Positions 1-5,201 of a DNA stretch of 5,209 bases are shown here, piece after piece. Origin of the DNA: Dehalococcoidales bacterium (GTDB lineage Bacteria; Chloroflexota; Dehalococcoidia; Dehalococcoidales; RBG-16-60-22). Positions within the stretch are counted from its first letter, which is position 1. Each line of letters begins with the position of its first letter. The DNA lies in the NCBI GenBank assembly GCA_030603605.1, contig JAUVXN010000086.1, positions 1-5,209 on the forward strand, written 5' to 3'. The position numbers were made by a program, and so were the translations under genes. Under the pieces are notes generated by a model. The model did not search any database. It saw nothing but the letters and a program-made list of their open reading frames with translations, and had not been told where the DNA came from.

Positions 1-1248
1 AAAAACTATCCTTACCCTGACCTGGTGAAGGGCTATCAGATTTCTCAGTATGATGCCCCTATCGGGTATGGCGGCTGGCTTACGATTGAGGCAGATGGTG
101 AGAAGAGGCGGGTGGGCATAACCCGCGTTCACCTTGAAGAGGATGTCGCCAAGCTGGTGCACCGCGCTTCTCCGGGGGAAGAGTCTTACAGTCTGGTGGA
201 TGTCAACCGCTCCGGGGTGCCGCTAATGGAGGTTGTCGGTGAGCCCGACCTGCGCTCGGCGGAAGAAGCTAGGCAGTACTTGATGAAGCTGCGTGCTGTC
301 CTCCAGTACCTCGGGGTGTCTACCGGGAATATGGAAGAGGGGAGCTTCAGGTGCGATGCCAATATCAGCATCCGACCCGAGGGCAGCTCGGATTCTATGG
401 CCAAGGTCGAGGTTAAAAATATGAATAGCTTCAAGGCAGTTTACCAGGCTATGTATTACGAAGCCAAGCGGCAGAGGAAGGCAGTAGCCGAGGGCGGAAA
501 GCTTGTCCAGGAGACAAGAGGCTGGGTGGAGGAGAAGGGTAAAACCGTTTCTCAACGCAGCAAGGAATACGCTCATGACTACCGCTACTTCCCCGAGCCG
601 GACCTGCCGCCGCTGAGTATCAGCCGGGAGTGGGTGGAGGAAATAAGAGAAAAACTGCCGGAACTGCCTGAAGCTAGGCGCGACAGGTTTATTGCTGAAT
701 ACGGACTGTCCCTTTATGACGCCAACCTCCTTACCAGCTCCAGGGCCATGGCTGACTACTTTGAAGATAGCACGAAAACTGAGGAGTATAAGAAACTGCC
801 ACAGGATAAGGCAGCTAAGGAAGTAAGCAACTGGCTTTTGGGAGAAGCCAGCCGTATAATGAATGCCACCAATACTGATATAATCGAATTCAGAAATAAG
901 GTTAGCCCTGGGCAACTTTCCGAGCTGATTTTATTTGAATCTGATGGCGTGATTAATGCTCCTATAGCCAAAGATGTGCTTGAGAAAATGTATCGTGAGG
1001 CAAAGAGTGCAGCCGAAATTATCGAAAGTGAAGGGCTCAGCCAGATAAGCGATACCCGGCAACTTGAAGACACCGTCATTGAAGTGATAAACTCTAACGT
1101 TCAAGCTGTAGCCGATTTTAAGGCAGGGAAGGAACCGGCGCTTAAGTTTCTTATCGGACAGGTAATGAAAGCTACTAAGGGCCGTGCCAATCCGACGCTG
1201 GTAAATGAAGCGCTGAAGAAAAAGCTTGCTGAAGGCTCAAATCCGTAG
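1..1248 (+). CDS. gatB: Aspartyl/glutamyl-tRNA amidotransferase subunit B, 5' end outside window
   Basis: GatB is the tRNA-binding subunit of GatCAB, which converts Glu-tRNA(Gln), and often Asp-tRNA(Asn), to the amidated form in the cytoplasm. The frame is open from base 1, so the GTG at 25 is an internal valine codon and not the start; the bases before it encode KNYPYPDL, a conserved GatB stretch leading into KGYQISQ. The window holds 415 residues. Family members run about 475-490, so roughly 70 N-terminal residues are missing. Visible GatB signatures, numbered from the window edge, are [11 protein letters not shown] (about 44-54), [18 protein letters not shown] (about 67-84), CDANISIRP (about 118-126) and the [14 protein letters not shown] block (about 192-205). 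The C-terminal GatB/YqeY tail domain (about 265-412) ends in [16 protein letters not shown]. The stop at 1246-1248 lies 12 bases before secG, suggesting co-transcription. gatC and gatA are not in view. No frameshift is seen. Confidence 0.97.
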   Translation, partial: KNYPYPDLVKGYQISQYDAPIGYGGWLTIEADGEKRRVGITRVHLEEDVAKLVHRASPGEESYSLVDVNRSGVPLMEVVGEPDLRSAEEARQYLMKLRAVLQYLGVSTGNMEEGSFRCDANISIRPEGSSDSMAKVEVKNMNSFKAVYQAMYYEAKRQRKAVAEGGKLVQETRGWVEEKGKTVSQRSKEYAHDYRYFPEPDLPPLSISREWVEEIREKLPELPEARRDRFIAEYGLSLYDANLLTSSRAMADYFEDSTKTEEYKKLPQDKAAKEVSNWLLGEASRIMNATNTDIIEFRNKVSPGQLSELILFESDGVINAPIAKDVLEKMYREAKSAAEIIESEGLSQISDTRQLEDTVIEVINSNVQAVADFKAGKEPALKFLIGQVMKATKGRANPTLVNEALKKKLAEGSNP

Positions 1249-1260
1249 GGAAAGGATAAC

Positions 1261-1479
1261 ATGCAAACTTACTTAAACATAGCTCAGATAGTGCTATCTA
1301 TAGCCCTGATACTGATTATCTTGCTTCAGGTTCGTGGCGGTGGACTGGGTGGTATCTTCGGTCAGCCTGACGCCGTATATCGAACTAAGCGGGGCTTGGA
1401 AAAAACACTATTCCAACTTACTATCGCCTTGGTAGTTATATTCATCATTCTCGCCTTAATATCGGTTCGACTTGGCTAA
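1261..1479 (+). CDS. secG: Preprotein translocase subunit SecG
   Basis: SecG is the small accessory subunit of the SecYEG channel in the cytoplasmic membrane and assists protein export. The 72-residue product has the usual SecG plan: a hydrophobic helix at about 4-23, a Gly-rich cytoplasmic loop with LLQVRGGGLGGIFGQ (about 21-35), a conserved stretch leading into LEKTLFQLT, and a second helix at about 51-70. Its length is typical for short SecG proteins. The ATG at 1261 is preceded by GGGAAAGGA (1248-1256), which overlaps the gatB stop codon and gives a usable ribosome binding site with a 4-base gap. The short 12-base gap after gatB suggests read-through transcription from that gene. SecG sequences are short and variable, but the hydrophobic pattern plus the LLQ and Gly-rich loop make the call firm. 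Confidence 0.93.
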   Translation: MQTYLNIAQIVLSIALILIILLQVRGGGLGGIFGQPDAVYRTKRGLEKTLFQLTIALVVIFIILALISVRLG

Positions 1480-1524
1480 TAATCAGTTGCCATAGAGATG
1501 GATAACAAAATAAAAATAAGAGTA

Positions 1525-1550
1525 GGCAGCCAGTAAATTGCCCTGTTTTT
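1525..1550 (+). terminator. Weak candidate terminator after secG
   Basis: GGCAG (1525-1529) can pair with TTGCC (1538-1542) through four Watson-Crick pairs and one G-U pair. The loop is 8 bases, and CTG plus five T's (1546-1550) follow. The stem is short, so termination would be partial at best. It sits where an end to the gatB-secG transcript would be expected. Confidence 0.3.
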
Positions 1551-1563
1551 AGCCTCTGTGCTA

Positions 1564-1592
1564 TTGACAAATACTAATATATTTGTTACTCT
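1564..1592 (+). promoter_or_regulatory. Sigma-70-type promoter of the zinc-ribbon gene
   Basis: A consensus -35 TTGACA lies at 1564-1569, followed by a 17-base spacer and a -10-like TACTCT at 1587-1592 (3 of 6 matches). Transcription would begin near 1599, leaving a leader of about 24 bases that includes the Shine-Dalgarno sequence. The -35 is perfect and the spacing ideal, but the -10 is weak, which fits a regulated promoter. A second TTGACA at 1595-1600 is too close to the start codon to serve this gene. Confidence 0.5.
1567..1586. promoter_or_regulatory. Inverted repeat in promoter spacer, candidate operator
   Basis: ACAAATA (1567-1573) and TATTTGT (1580-1586) are perfect 7-bp inverted arms around the 6-base centre CTAATA. 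The repeat fills the spacer between the -35 (which it overlaps by three bases) and the -10. A bound dimeric regulator there would block RNA polymerase. The arms are AT-rich, so chance is possible. No regulator gene is in view. Confidence 0.4.
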
Positions 1593-1608
1593 GCTTGACA
1601 AAAGAGGG

Positions 1609-1616
1609 AAGGAGGT
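1609..1616 (+). promoter_or_regulatory. Perfect Shine-Dalgarno of the zinc-ribbon gene
   Basis: AAGGAGGT matches the canonical anti-Shine-Dalgarno complement at all eight positions and lies 6 bases before the ATG at 1623. This fixes the start of a 47-codon gene that is otherwise easy to miss and suggests efficient translation. Confidence 0.85.
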
Positions 1617-1622
1617 CTGGAA

Positions 1623-1766
1623 ATGCCACAAGCATACTGCATGAAGTGTAGAAAAAAAGTAGAGATTAGGAATCCTCAATCAATTACACTCAAGAATAAA
1701 CGCCCGGCAACGCAGGGGACTTGCCCCAATTGCGGCACCAAGGTATTCCGCATCGGTAAGGGATAA
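1623..1766 (+). CDS. Small zinc-ribbon protein, DUF5679-like, function unknown
   Basis: This 47-residue basic protein has two CxxC pairs, Cys6/Cys9 (CMKC) and Cys34/Cys37 (CPNC). Together these would form a single tetrahedral zinc site of the zinc-ribbon type. Between them lies ITLKNKRPATQG (residues 21-32), followed after the second pair by GTKVFRIG. This arrangement resembles the DUF5679 family, a short domain of unknown role that I recall from Chloroflexota; family membership is by recognition only, without a search. No membrane segment or signal peptide is visible, so it should be cytoplasmic. Zinc ribbons of this size often bind nucleic acid or a protein partner, but nothing here identifies one. 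The gene has its own promoter, a perfect Shine-Dalgarno sequence and a downstream terminator, so it is probably transcribed alone. Start and stop are secure: ATG 1623, TAA 1764-1766. Confidence 0.88.
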   Translation: MPQAYCMKCRKKVEIRNPQSITLKNKRPATQGTCPNCGTKVFRIGKG

Positions 1767-1774
1767 CTTGGGTC

Positions 1775-1809
1775 GACACTCCACCCACCTTGTATTCGGG
1801 TGTCTTTTT
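1775..1809 (+). terminator. Intrinsic terminator after the zinc-ribbon gene
   Basis: GACACTC (1775-1781) pairs with GGGTGTC (1798-1804) over 7 bp including one G-U pair, with a 16-base loop, followed by five T's (1805-1809). An alternative CACCC/GGGTG pairing (1782-1786 with 1798-1802) shares the 3' arm. It starts 8 bases after the stop codon, the usual place for a terminator. Confidence 0.6.
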
Positions 1810-1814
1810 AGTTT

Positions 1815-1888
1815 GGTGACAGCCTGGGAACACAAAGGGAGCTCAGCCCATTGGGATTCTCTCTGTAGAGTGAGTTGTTACCCAGACC
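1815..1888 (+). ncRNA. Candidate structured RNA of unknown class
   Basis: Nested pairings can be drawn by eye. GGT (1815-1817) pairs with ACC (1886-1888), CTGGG (1824-1828) with CCCAG (1881-1885), and AACA (1829-1832) with TGTT (1876-1879), leaving A1880 bulged. GCTCA (1841-1845) pairs with TGAGT (1871-1875). Inside are two small hairpins, CCC-ATT-GGG (1847-1855) and CTCT-CTGT-AGAG (1859-1870), which gives a three-way junction. An 8-base bulge, CAAAGGGA, sits at 1833-1840. I recognise no Rfam family in it. A possible promoter (TTGGGT 1768-1773, 17 bases, TGTATT 1791-1796) is weak. It could equally be part of a longer transcript ending at 1968. Confidence 0.3.
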
Positions 1889-1932
1889 TAATTGAGTAAG
1901 TTTTTTGATTTTAATTCTATATTATGTTAAAT

Positions 1933-1968
1933 GAAGGCATTGTCGCTGGCAATGCCTTCTATTTTTTT
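1933..1968 (+). terminator. Strong intrinsic terminator upstream of the prenyltransferase operon
   Basis: GAAGGCATTG (1933-1942) and CAATGCCTTC (1950-1959) form a perfect 10-bp stem with a 7-base loop, TCGCTGG. TA and seven T's (1962-1968) follow. There is no matching T-run on the other strand, so it acts for plus-strand transcripts. It lies 166 bases beyond the last stop codon and after a better-placed terminator. It therefore either ends a non-coding transcript from 1810-1932 or attenuates entry into the downstream operon. Confidence 0.85.
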
Positions 1969-1976
1969 GCTATAAT
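1947..1976 (+). promoter_or_regulatory. Extended -10 promoter for the prenyltransferase-radical SAM operon
   Basis: A perfect TATAAT (1971-1976) is preceded by TGC (1968-1970), making a full extended -10 element. Such elements can work without a good -35. The nearest candidate, TGGCAA (1947-1952), matches 3 of 6 with an 18-base spacer and lies in the loop and 3' arm of the terminator. Transcription would start near 1983, giving a leader of about 68 bases before the GTG start. Confidence 0.6.
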
Positions 1977-2007
1977 CAACATCGTGCCTGGCATTACTGC
2001 CCTATTA

Positions 2008-2036
2008 CTTATGGCGCGATATCTTTTTCCCATAAG
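2008..2036 (+). promoter_or_regulatory. Leader hairpin next to the ribosome binding site
   Basis: CTTATGG (2008-2014) and CCATAAG (2030-2036) form a perfect 7-bp stem around a 15-base loop. The stem ends one base before AAGGTG (2038-2043), the ribosome binding site for the GTG at 2051, with a 7-base gap. Such a stem could shape ribosome access or stabilise the mRNA. A smaller GGCA/TGCC hairpin (1990-2001) lies just upstream. Confidence 0.4.
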
Positions 2037-2050
2037 CAAGGTGTAGTTCG

Positions 2051-2953
2051 GTGAATTTGAAAATATGGTTTCTGGAGACCAGACCCCACTTCTTGATTCT
2101 TTCCGTGGTGCTGGCGTTCCTGGGCACCGGTATCGCCTGGCATGATGGTTACTTTCATCTTGGGTATGCTCTGTTAGCTTTCATCGGGTTGCTTCTAGTT
2201 CACATTAGCGTCAATACCCTCAATGACTATTTTGACTATAGAAGTGGGATAGACCTGGCGACGAGAAGAACGCCCTTCAGCGGTGGCAGTGGTATTCTAC
2301 CCGCCGGTCACCTCAAACCGGGACAGGTCTTCTGGCTCGGCATGACCTCTTTCCTGCTGGCTGTACTTATCGGTGTTTACTTTGTGATTGCCAGAGGTTG
2401 GCTACTGCTCCCTCTACTGCTGATAGCCGCCGTATGCGTCCTCCTTTATACCCCCCTTATTCTCAGGCTGGCATGGCCGGAGTGGTCCCCCGGACTGGGG
2501 CTGGGGGTTTTGCCGGTTCTGGGAGCTTACTTTGTTCAGACCACCGCCTACACCTGGCCTGCGGTTGTGGCAGCTATCCCCTCTGGCATCCTGGTGCATA
2601 ACCTCCTCCTCCTGAACGAATTCCCCGACACTGAAGCCGATGGGAAAGCTGATAGAAAGACCTTGCCCATCACTATGGGGAAGGCAAAGGCAAGCATGGT
2701 CTATTCGGTGCTGACGGTGCTGGTTTATTTGTGGATAATCGGTGGCGTGATAGCCGGACTGATGCCTGTCTTCTCACTGATAGCCTTGCTGACGCTTCCC
2801 CTGGCTATAAAGGCTATTCAGGGTGCCCGGAAACATGAAGACATGACCAGGCTGGTGCCGGCTATGGCCAATAATGTTCTGGTTGTCCTCTTAACCCAGT
2901 TGCTTCTGGGCATCGGCTATATTCTGGCTACGGTTTTCAAGGAGTCAATCTAG
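2051..2953 (+). CDS. UbiA-superfamily prenyltransferase, MenA-like
   Basis: This 300-residue integral membrane protein should transfer a polyprenyl chain from its diphosphate to an acceptor. The first Asp-rich motif is NDYFDYRSGID (Asn58, Asp59, Asp62, Asp68), and the second is NEFPDTEADGKADRKTLP (Asn189, Asp193, Asp197, Asp201). These bind the Mg-diphosphate. RTPFSGGSGIL (73-83) follows the first motif and is typical of the group annotated as 1,4-dihydroxy-2-naphthoate prenyltransferase (menaquinone synthesis). Eight or nine hydrophobic segments are visible (for example 14-30, 35-53, 93-113, 116-135, 145-165, 215-237, 273-295). GTG at 2051 is the only sensible start: an in-frame TAA lies at 2033-2035 and AAGGTG sits upstream. 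No other men gene is in view, so the acceptor could instead be another aromatic or a glycerol lipid. Its stop codon directly touches the next ATG, so the two proteins are probably made together. Confidence 0.88.
   Translation: MNLKIWFLETRPHFLILSVVLAFLGTGIAWHDGYFHLGYALLAFIGLLLVHISVNTLNDYFDYRSGIDLATRRTPFSGGSGILPAGHLKPGQVFWLGMTSFLLAVLIGVYFVIARGWLLLPLLLIAAVCVLLYTPLILRLAWPEWSPGLGLGVLPVLGAYFVQTTAYTWPAVVAAIPSGILVHNLLLLNEFPDTEADGKADRKTLPITMGKAKASMVYSVLTVLVYLWIIGGVIAGLMPVFSLIALLTLPLAIKAIQGARKHEDMTRLVPAMANNVLVVLLTQLLLGIGYILATVFKESI
2939..2944 (+). promoter_or_regulatory. Ribosome binding site of the radical SAM gene inside the prenyltransferase gene
   Basis: AAGGAG lies within the last codons of the prenyltransferase gene, 9 bases before the ATG at 2954. 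It supports this start and indicates coupled translation. Confidence 0.75.
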
Positions 2954-4666
2954 ATGTCTCATTCTGACCTGATTTTGCTGCATCCTCCCAGCGTGTATGA
3001 TTTCCGTCGGGAAACGATTCTTCACGGGCCGGTCAGTGACCTGATTCCCTCCTCCTCCGTCTTTGAGATGTATCCTATCGGTTTCGCCAGTATTGCTGAA
3101 TATCTGGAGCGCGCCGGCTACCGGGTGCGCATTGTTAACCTGGCGGTGCGTATGCTCAATGACAGCAACTTTGATGCCGGGGCAATGCTCAAGCGCCTGA
3201 AGTCGCCGGTCTTTGGTATTGATTTACACTGGCTGGTGCATGCTCACGGTGCTATTGAGGTGGCGAGGTTGGTCAGGAAATACCACCCTGAGGCAAAGAT
3301 AGTTTTCGGCGGGTTTTCTGCCTCCTATTACTATCAGGAACTACTTGACTACCCTGAGCTAGACTATGTGCTCAGAGGTGATTCCACTGAAGAACCCTTC
3401 CGGCAGTTAATGGATTGTATAAGAAACGGGATAGAACCTGAAGCCGTGCCTAATCTGGTTTGGCGGGATAGTCAGGGCAGGATACGGGAAAATCCTTTCT
3501 CTCATGTTCCGGCTGACCTCAACGGTGTGATGGAAAACCACTATGCCAACATTGTGCGCTCGGTGATTAGATACCGCGACCTCGCCAGCTATGCGCCTTT
3601 TAAGAACTGGACACACTATCCGATTACGGCGGTGTTTACCTGTCGTGGCTGTACTCAGGATTGCGTTATCTGCGGTGGCTCCGCCGCTGCCTTCCGCAAC
3701 TCTTATCATCGGGACAAGACCGTCTTCCGCTCTCCGGAATCGGTTATTCGAGACATAAAGCAGATTGAGCGCTTTAGCAACGGTCCTATCTTCATCCTGG
3801 GAGACCTGCGCCAGCCGGGTGACGACTATGCCGATGAGCTTTTACGCTTGCTCCAGAAGGACAGGGTGAAGAATCAATTTATCCTTGAGCTATTCTATCC
3901 GGCATCAAGAGACTTTCTGGAGCGGGTTAGTTTAGCCTGCCCTGGCTTCTGCCTTGAGATGTCTCCCGAATCTCACGACCCTGAGGTGAGAAGAGCCGCC
4001 GGCAAGCACTATTCCGGCCAGGCTCTGGAGCAAACGCTGGGCGATGCCCTTGATGTCGGCTGCGGGCGACTGGATGTATTCTTTATGATCGGCATACCGA
4101 AGCAAACACCGCAGTCGGTAATGGATACCGTTGATTACTGCGACTTTCTCCTCCACAAGTTCAACGGGGATAAGCGGCTTTCCCTTTTTATAGCGCCGCT
4201 GGCACCCTTCCTTGACCCGGGCTCCCTGGCTTTTGAGCAACCGGAGCGCTACGGGTACCGCATCTTGTTTCGGACACTGGAGGAGCACCGCCAGGCGCTA
4301 CTGGCACCAAGCTGGAAGCACACCCTGAATTACGAGACGGAGTGGATGACGCGCCAGCAGATTGTTGACACTGCCTATGAAGCCATATTGCGCCTCAATG
4401 AAGTGAAAGCCAAATACGGGATTATCTCTGAAGAGATGCTTGAGGTGGGGAAAAAGCGCCTTCAAGCCGCCCGGGATATGATACCCCGTATTGATGCTAT
4501 TCTATCGGGTGATAACTCCGAGGAAAAGCTATCCCGCCTCAAAGCAGAAGTAGATAACATAAATATGTCTCCGGTGAGTGAGAAGACGGAGTTAGCGCTA
4601 CCCGTCGGGCGGTTTAAGCTAAAGCTATGGCGTTCCCTCTGGTCTTTGGCAACCGGGCGGCGCTAA
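2954..4666 (+). CDS. B12-binding-domain radical SAM enzyme, substrate unknown
   Basis: The 570-residue soluble protein has two recognisable parts. Residues about 5-160 resemble a cobalamin-binding Rossmann domain: an opening strand DLILLHPPSVYDF, PIGFASIAEYLERAGYRVRIVNL (41-63), GIDLHWLVHAHGAIEVA (88-104) and KIVFGGFSASYY (115-126). The classical DxHxxG cobalamin-ligand motif is not evident, as is common in this group. The radical SAM core (about 222-420) carries the CxxxCxxC cluster motif as Cys233, Cys237 and Cys240, in RGCTQDCVICGGS; its three cysteines would bind a 4Fe-4S cluster that cleaves S-adenosylmethionine. The arrangement recalls the TIGR04190/Ta0216-type B12-radical SAM proteins, by memory only. 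The tail (about 450-570) is charged and helical, without a known domain. Enzymes of this class methylate unreactive carbons or rearrange lipids, pigments and antibiotics. Pairing with a prenyltransferase points to a prenyl-lipid or quinone substrate (inference). Confidence 0.85.
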   Translation: MSHSDLILLHPPSVYDFRRETILHGPVSDLIPSSSVFEMYPIGFASIAEYLERAGYRVRIVNLAVRMLNDSNFDAGAMLKRLKSPVFGIDLHWLVHAHGAIEVARLVRKYHPEAKIVFGGFSASYYYQELLDYPELDYVLRGDSTEEPFRQLMDCIRNGIEPEAVPNLVWRDSQGRIRENPFSHVPADLNGVMENHYANIVRSVIRYRDLASYAPFKNWTHYPITAVFTCRGCTQDCVICGGSAAAFRNSYHRDKTVFRSPESVIRDIKQIERFSNGPIFILGDLRQPGDDYADELLRLLQKDRVKNQFILELFYPASRDFLERVSLACPGFCLEMSPESHDPEVRRAAGKHYSGQALEQTLGDALDVGCGRLDVFFMIGIPKQTPQSVMDTVDYCDFLLHKFNGDKRLSLFIAPLAPFLDPGSLAFEQPERYGYRILFRTLEEHRQALLAPSWKHTLNYETEWMTRQQIVDTAYEAILRLNEVKAKYGIISEEMLEVGKKRLQAARDMIPRIDAILSGDNSEEKLSRLKAEVDNINMSPVSEKTELALPVGRFKLKLWRSLWSLATGRR

Positions 4667-4674
4667 CCTTTAAT

Positions 4675-4989
4675 CTATTTCAATACCACGCCCGTCCCGT
4701 AGGCGAGAATCTCGGAGGCGCTCTGCATTACCATTGAAGTGGTAAACCTCATGCTGACAATAGCATTAGCCCCCTGCTTTTCGGCATCCTCAACCATCCT
4801 CTGGATAGCCTGTTCTCTGGCTTCAGCCATCATCTTGGTGTATTCGGTTATTTCTCCACCGACCATGCCTCTGAAGCCAGCCATAATGTCCTTGCCCAGA
4901 TGTCTTGCCCGAATGGTGCTGCCCTTGACCAGGCCCACCGTTTTGGCAATTGTCTTGCCTTCAATCTGCGCTGAGGTGGCAATAATCAT
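4675..4989 (-). CDS. YbjQ/UPF0145 family protein
   Basis: The 104-residue cytoplasmic protein has the length and layout of the YbjQ (DUF74, UPF0145) family. It has an N-terminal strand MIIATSAQIEGKTI, then GLVKGSTIRARHLGKDI (19-35), a Gly-rich turn MVGGEITEYTKMM (42-54), a long helix AREQAIQRMVEDAEKQGANAIV (57-78), and a final strand with ASEILAYGTGVVL. Family members form ring-like oligomers and were once proposed to bind metal, but their role is not established. No cysteine or histidine cluster for a metal site is present here (His30 is the only histidine). The ATG at 4989 overlaps the upstream stop codon by four bases (ATGA), and a perfect AAGGAGGT (4996-5003 on the minus strand) lies 6 bases upstream. 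The stop is 8 bases from the stop of the converging radical SAM gene. Confidence 0.92.
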   Translation of the reverse strand: MIIATSAQIEGKTIAKTVGLVKGSTIRARHLGKDIMAGFRGMVGGEITEYTKMMAEAREQAIQRMVEDAEKQGANAIVSMRFTTSMVMQSASEILAYGTGVVLK

Positions 4990-5201
4990 TTCTCAACCTC
5001 CTTAAAATCCTCAGTTTTAGCTTTAGCCAGTCTGTCCTTAATGACCACCCCAATAAGAACCAGCATCCCCACCCCGATAGCCCCGACAGCTATCCTGATG
5101 AGCAACGGGGTATCGCCGTCCATAAAAAAGACTCTAACACTCCAGCCAATCAGGACCAGTGTACCCAGACCAATCAGGATAAATGCTGCTTTTTGCCACA
5201 T
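4986..5201 (-). CDS. Small two-helix membrane protein, function unknown
   Basis: This 71-residue protein has two predicted membrane helices, about residues 5-26 (starting KAAFILIGLG) and 35-54 (RIAVGAIGVGMLVLIGVVI). A short linker with MDGDTP lies between them, and a charged tail, DRLAKAKTEDFKEVEK (56-71), follows. Lysines and arginines in the tail suggest that it is cytoplasmic, giving a hairpin with both ends inside. I do not recognise a named family. The start is supported by an in-frame TAA only one codon upstream (5205-5207), so the gene is complete even though it nearly touches the window edge; its promoter and most of its ribosome binding site are outside. The four-base ATGA overlap with the YbjQ-like gene indicates an operon and suggests that the two products act together, perhaps with the soluble protein docking at the membrane (inference). 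Confidence 0.8.
   Translation of the reverse strand: MWQKAAFILIGLGTLVLIGWSVRVFFMDGDTPLLIRIAVGAIGVGMLVLIGVVIKDRLAKAKTEDFKEVEK
4996..5003 (-). promoter_or_regulatory. Perfect Shine-Dalgarno of the YbjQ-family gene
   Basis: Read on the minus strand this is AAGGAGGT, 6 bases before the ATG. It lies inside the last codons of the upstream membrane protein gene, so the YbjQ-like protein can be initiated both by coupling and independently. Confidence 0.85.

Larger units (their letters stand above)
1767..2050. other. Non-coding gap between the zinc-ribbon gene and the prenyltransferase operon
   Basis: This 284-base stretch has no credible coding sequence on either strand. From left to right it contains the terminator of the upstream gene, a foldable segment of about 75 bases, an AT-rich stretch (about 1890-1932) with a run of six T's at 1901-1906, a strong terminator, an extended -10 promoter and a hairpin next to the next ribosome binding site. 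No tRNA, known riboswitch core or long repeat was recognised. The order 'folded element, terminator, gene' is what a cis-regulatory leader would look like, but it also fits a stand-alone small RNA. Confidence 0.6.

Noticed and set aside
223..915. Long open frame on the minus strand opposite gatB (230 codons)
   Set aside because: The plus-strand frame is an unmistakable GatB with conserved motifs throughout; the minus-strand translation shows no recognisable domain and is a shadow.
1490..1501. CCAT-AGAG-ATGG mini-hairpin just after secG
   Set aside because: Only four base pairs and no T-run, so it is not a terminator and is common by chance.
1595..1600. Second TTGACA hexamer upstream of the zinc-ribbon gene
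   Set aside because: A -10 at proper spacing would fall at about 1618-1623, on the start codon itself, where no TATAAT-like sequence exists.
2011..2046. 11-codon upstream open frame in the operon leader, starting ATG and ending just before the GTG start
   Set aside because: It has no ribosome binding site, its start lies within the 5' arm of the leader hairpin and its composition shows no run of regulatory codons, so a leader peptide cannot be supported.
2398..2601. Plus-strand frame inside the prenyltransferase gene
   Set aside because: It lies wholly within a well-supported membrane protein gene in another frame, has no ribosome binding site and gives a low-complexity Gly/Pro-rich product.
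3932..4288. Minus-strand open frame (118 codons) opposite the radical SAM gene
   Set aside because: Opposite a continuous, motif-bearing enzyme frame, with no recognisable domain and no support of its own.
4739..5005. Plus-strand frame of 88 codons opposite the YbjQ-like gene
   Set aside because: The minus-strand frame matches the YbjQ family, has a perfect Shine-Dalgarno and an ATGA coupling; the plus-strand frame has none of these.
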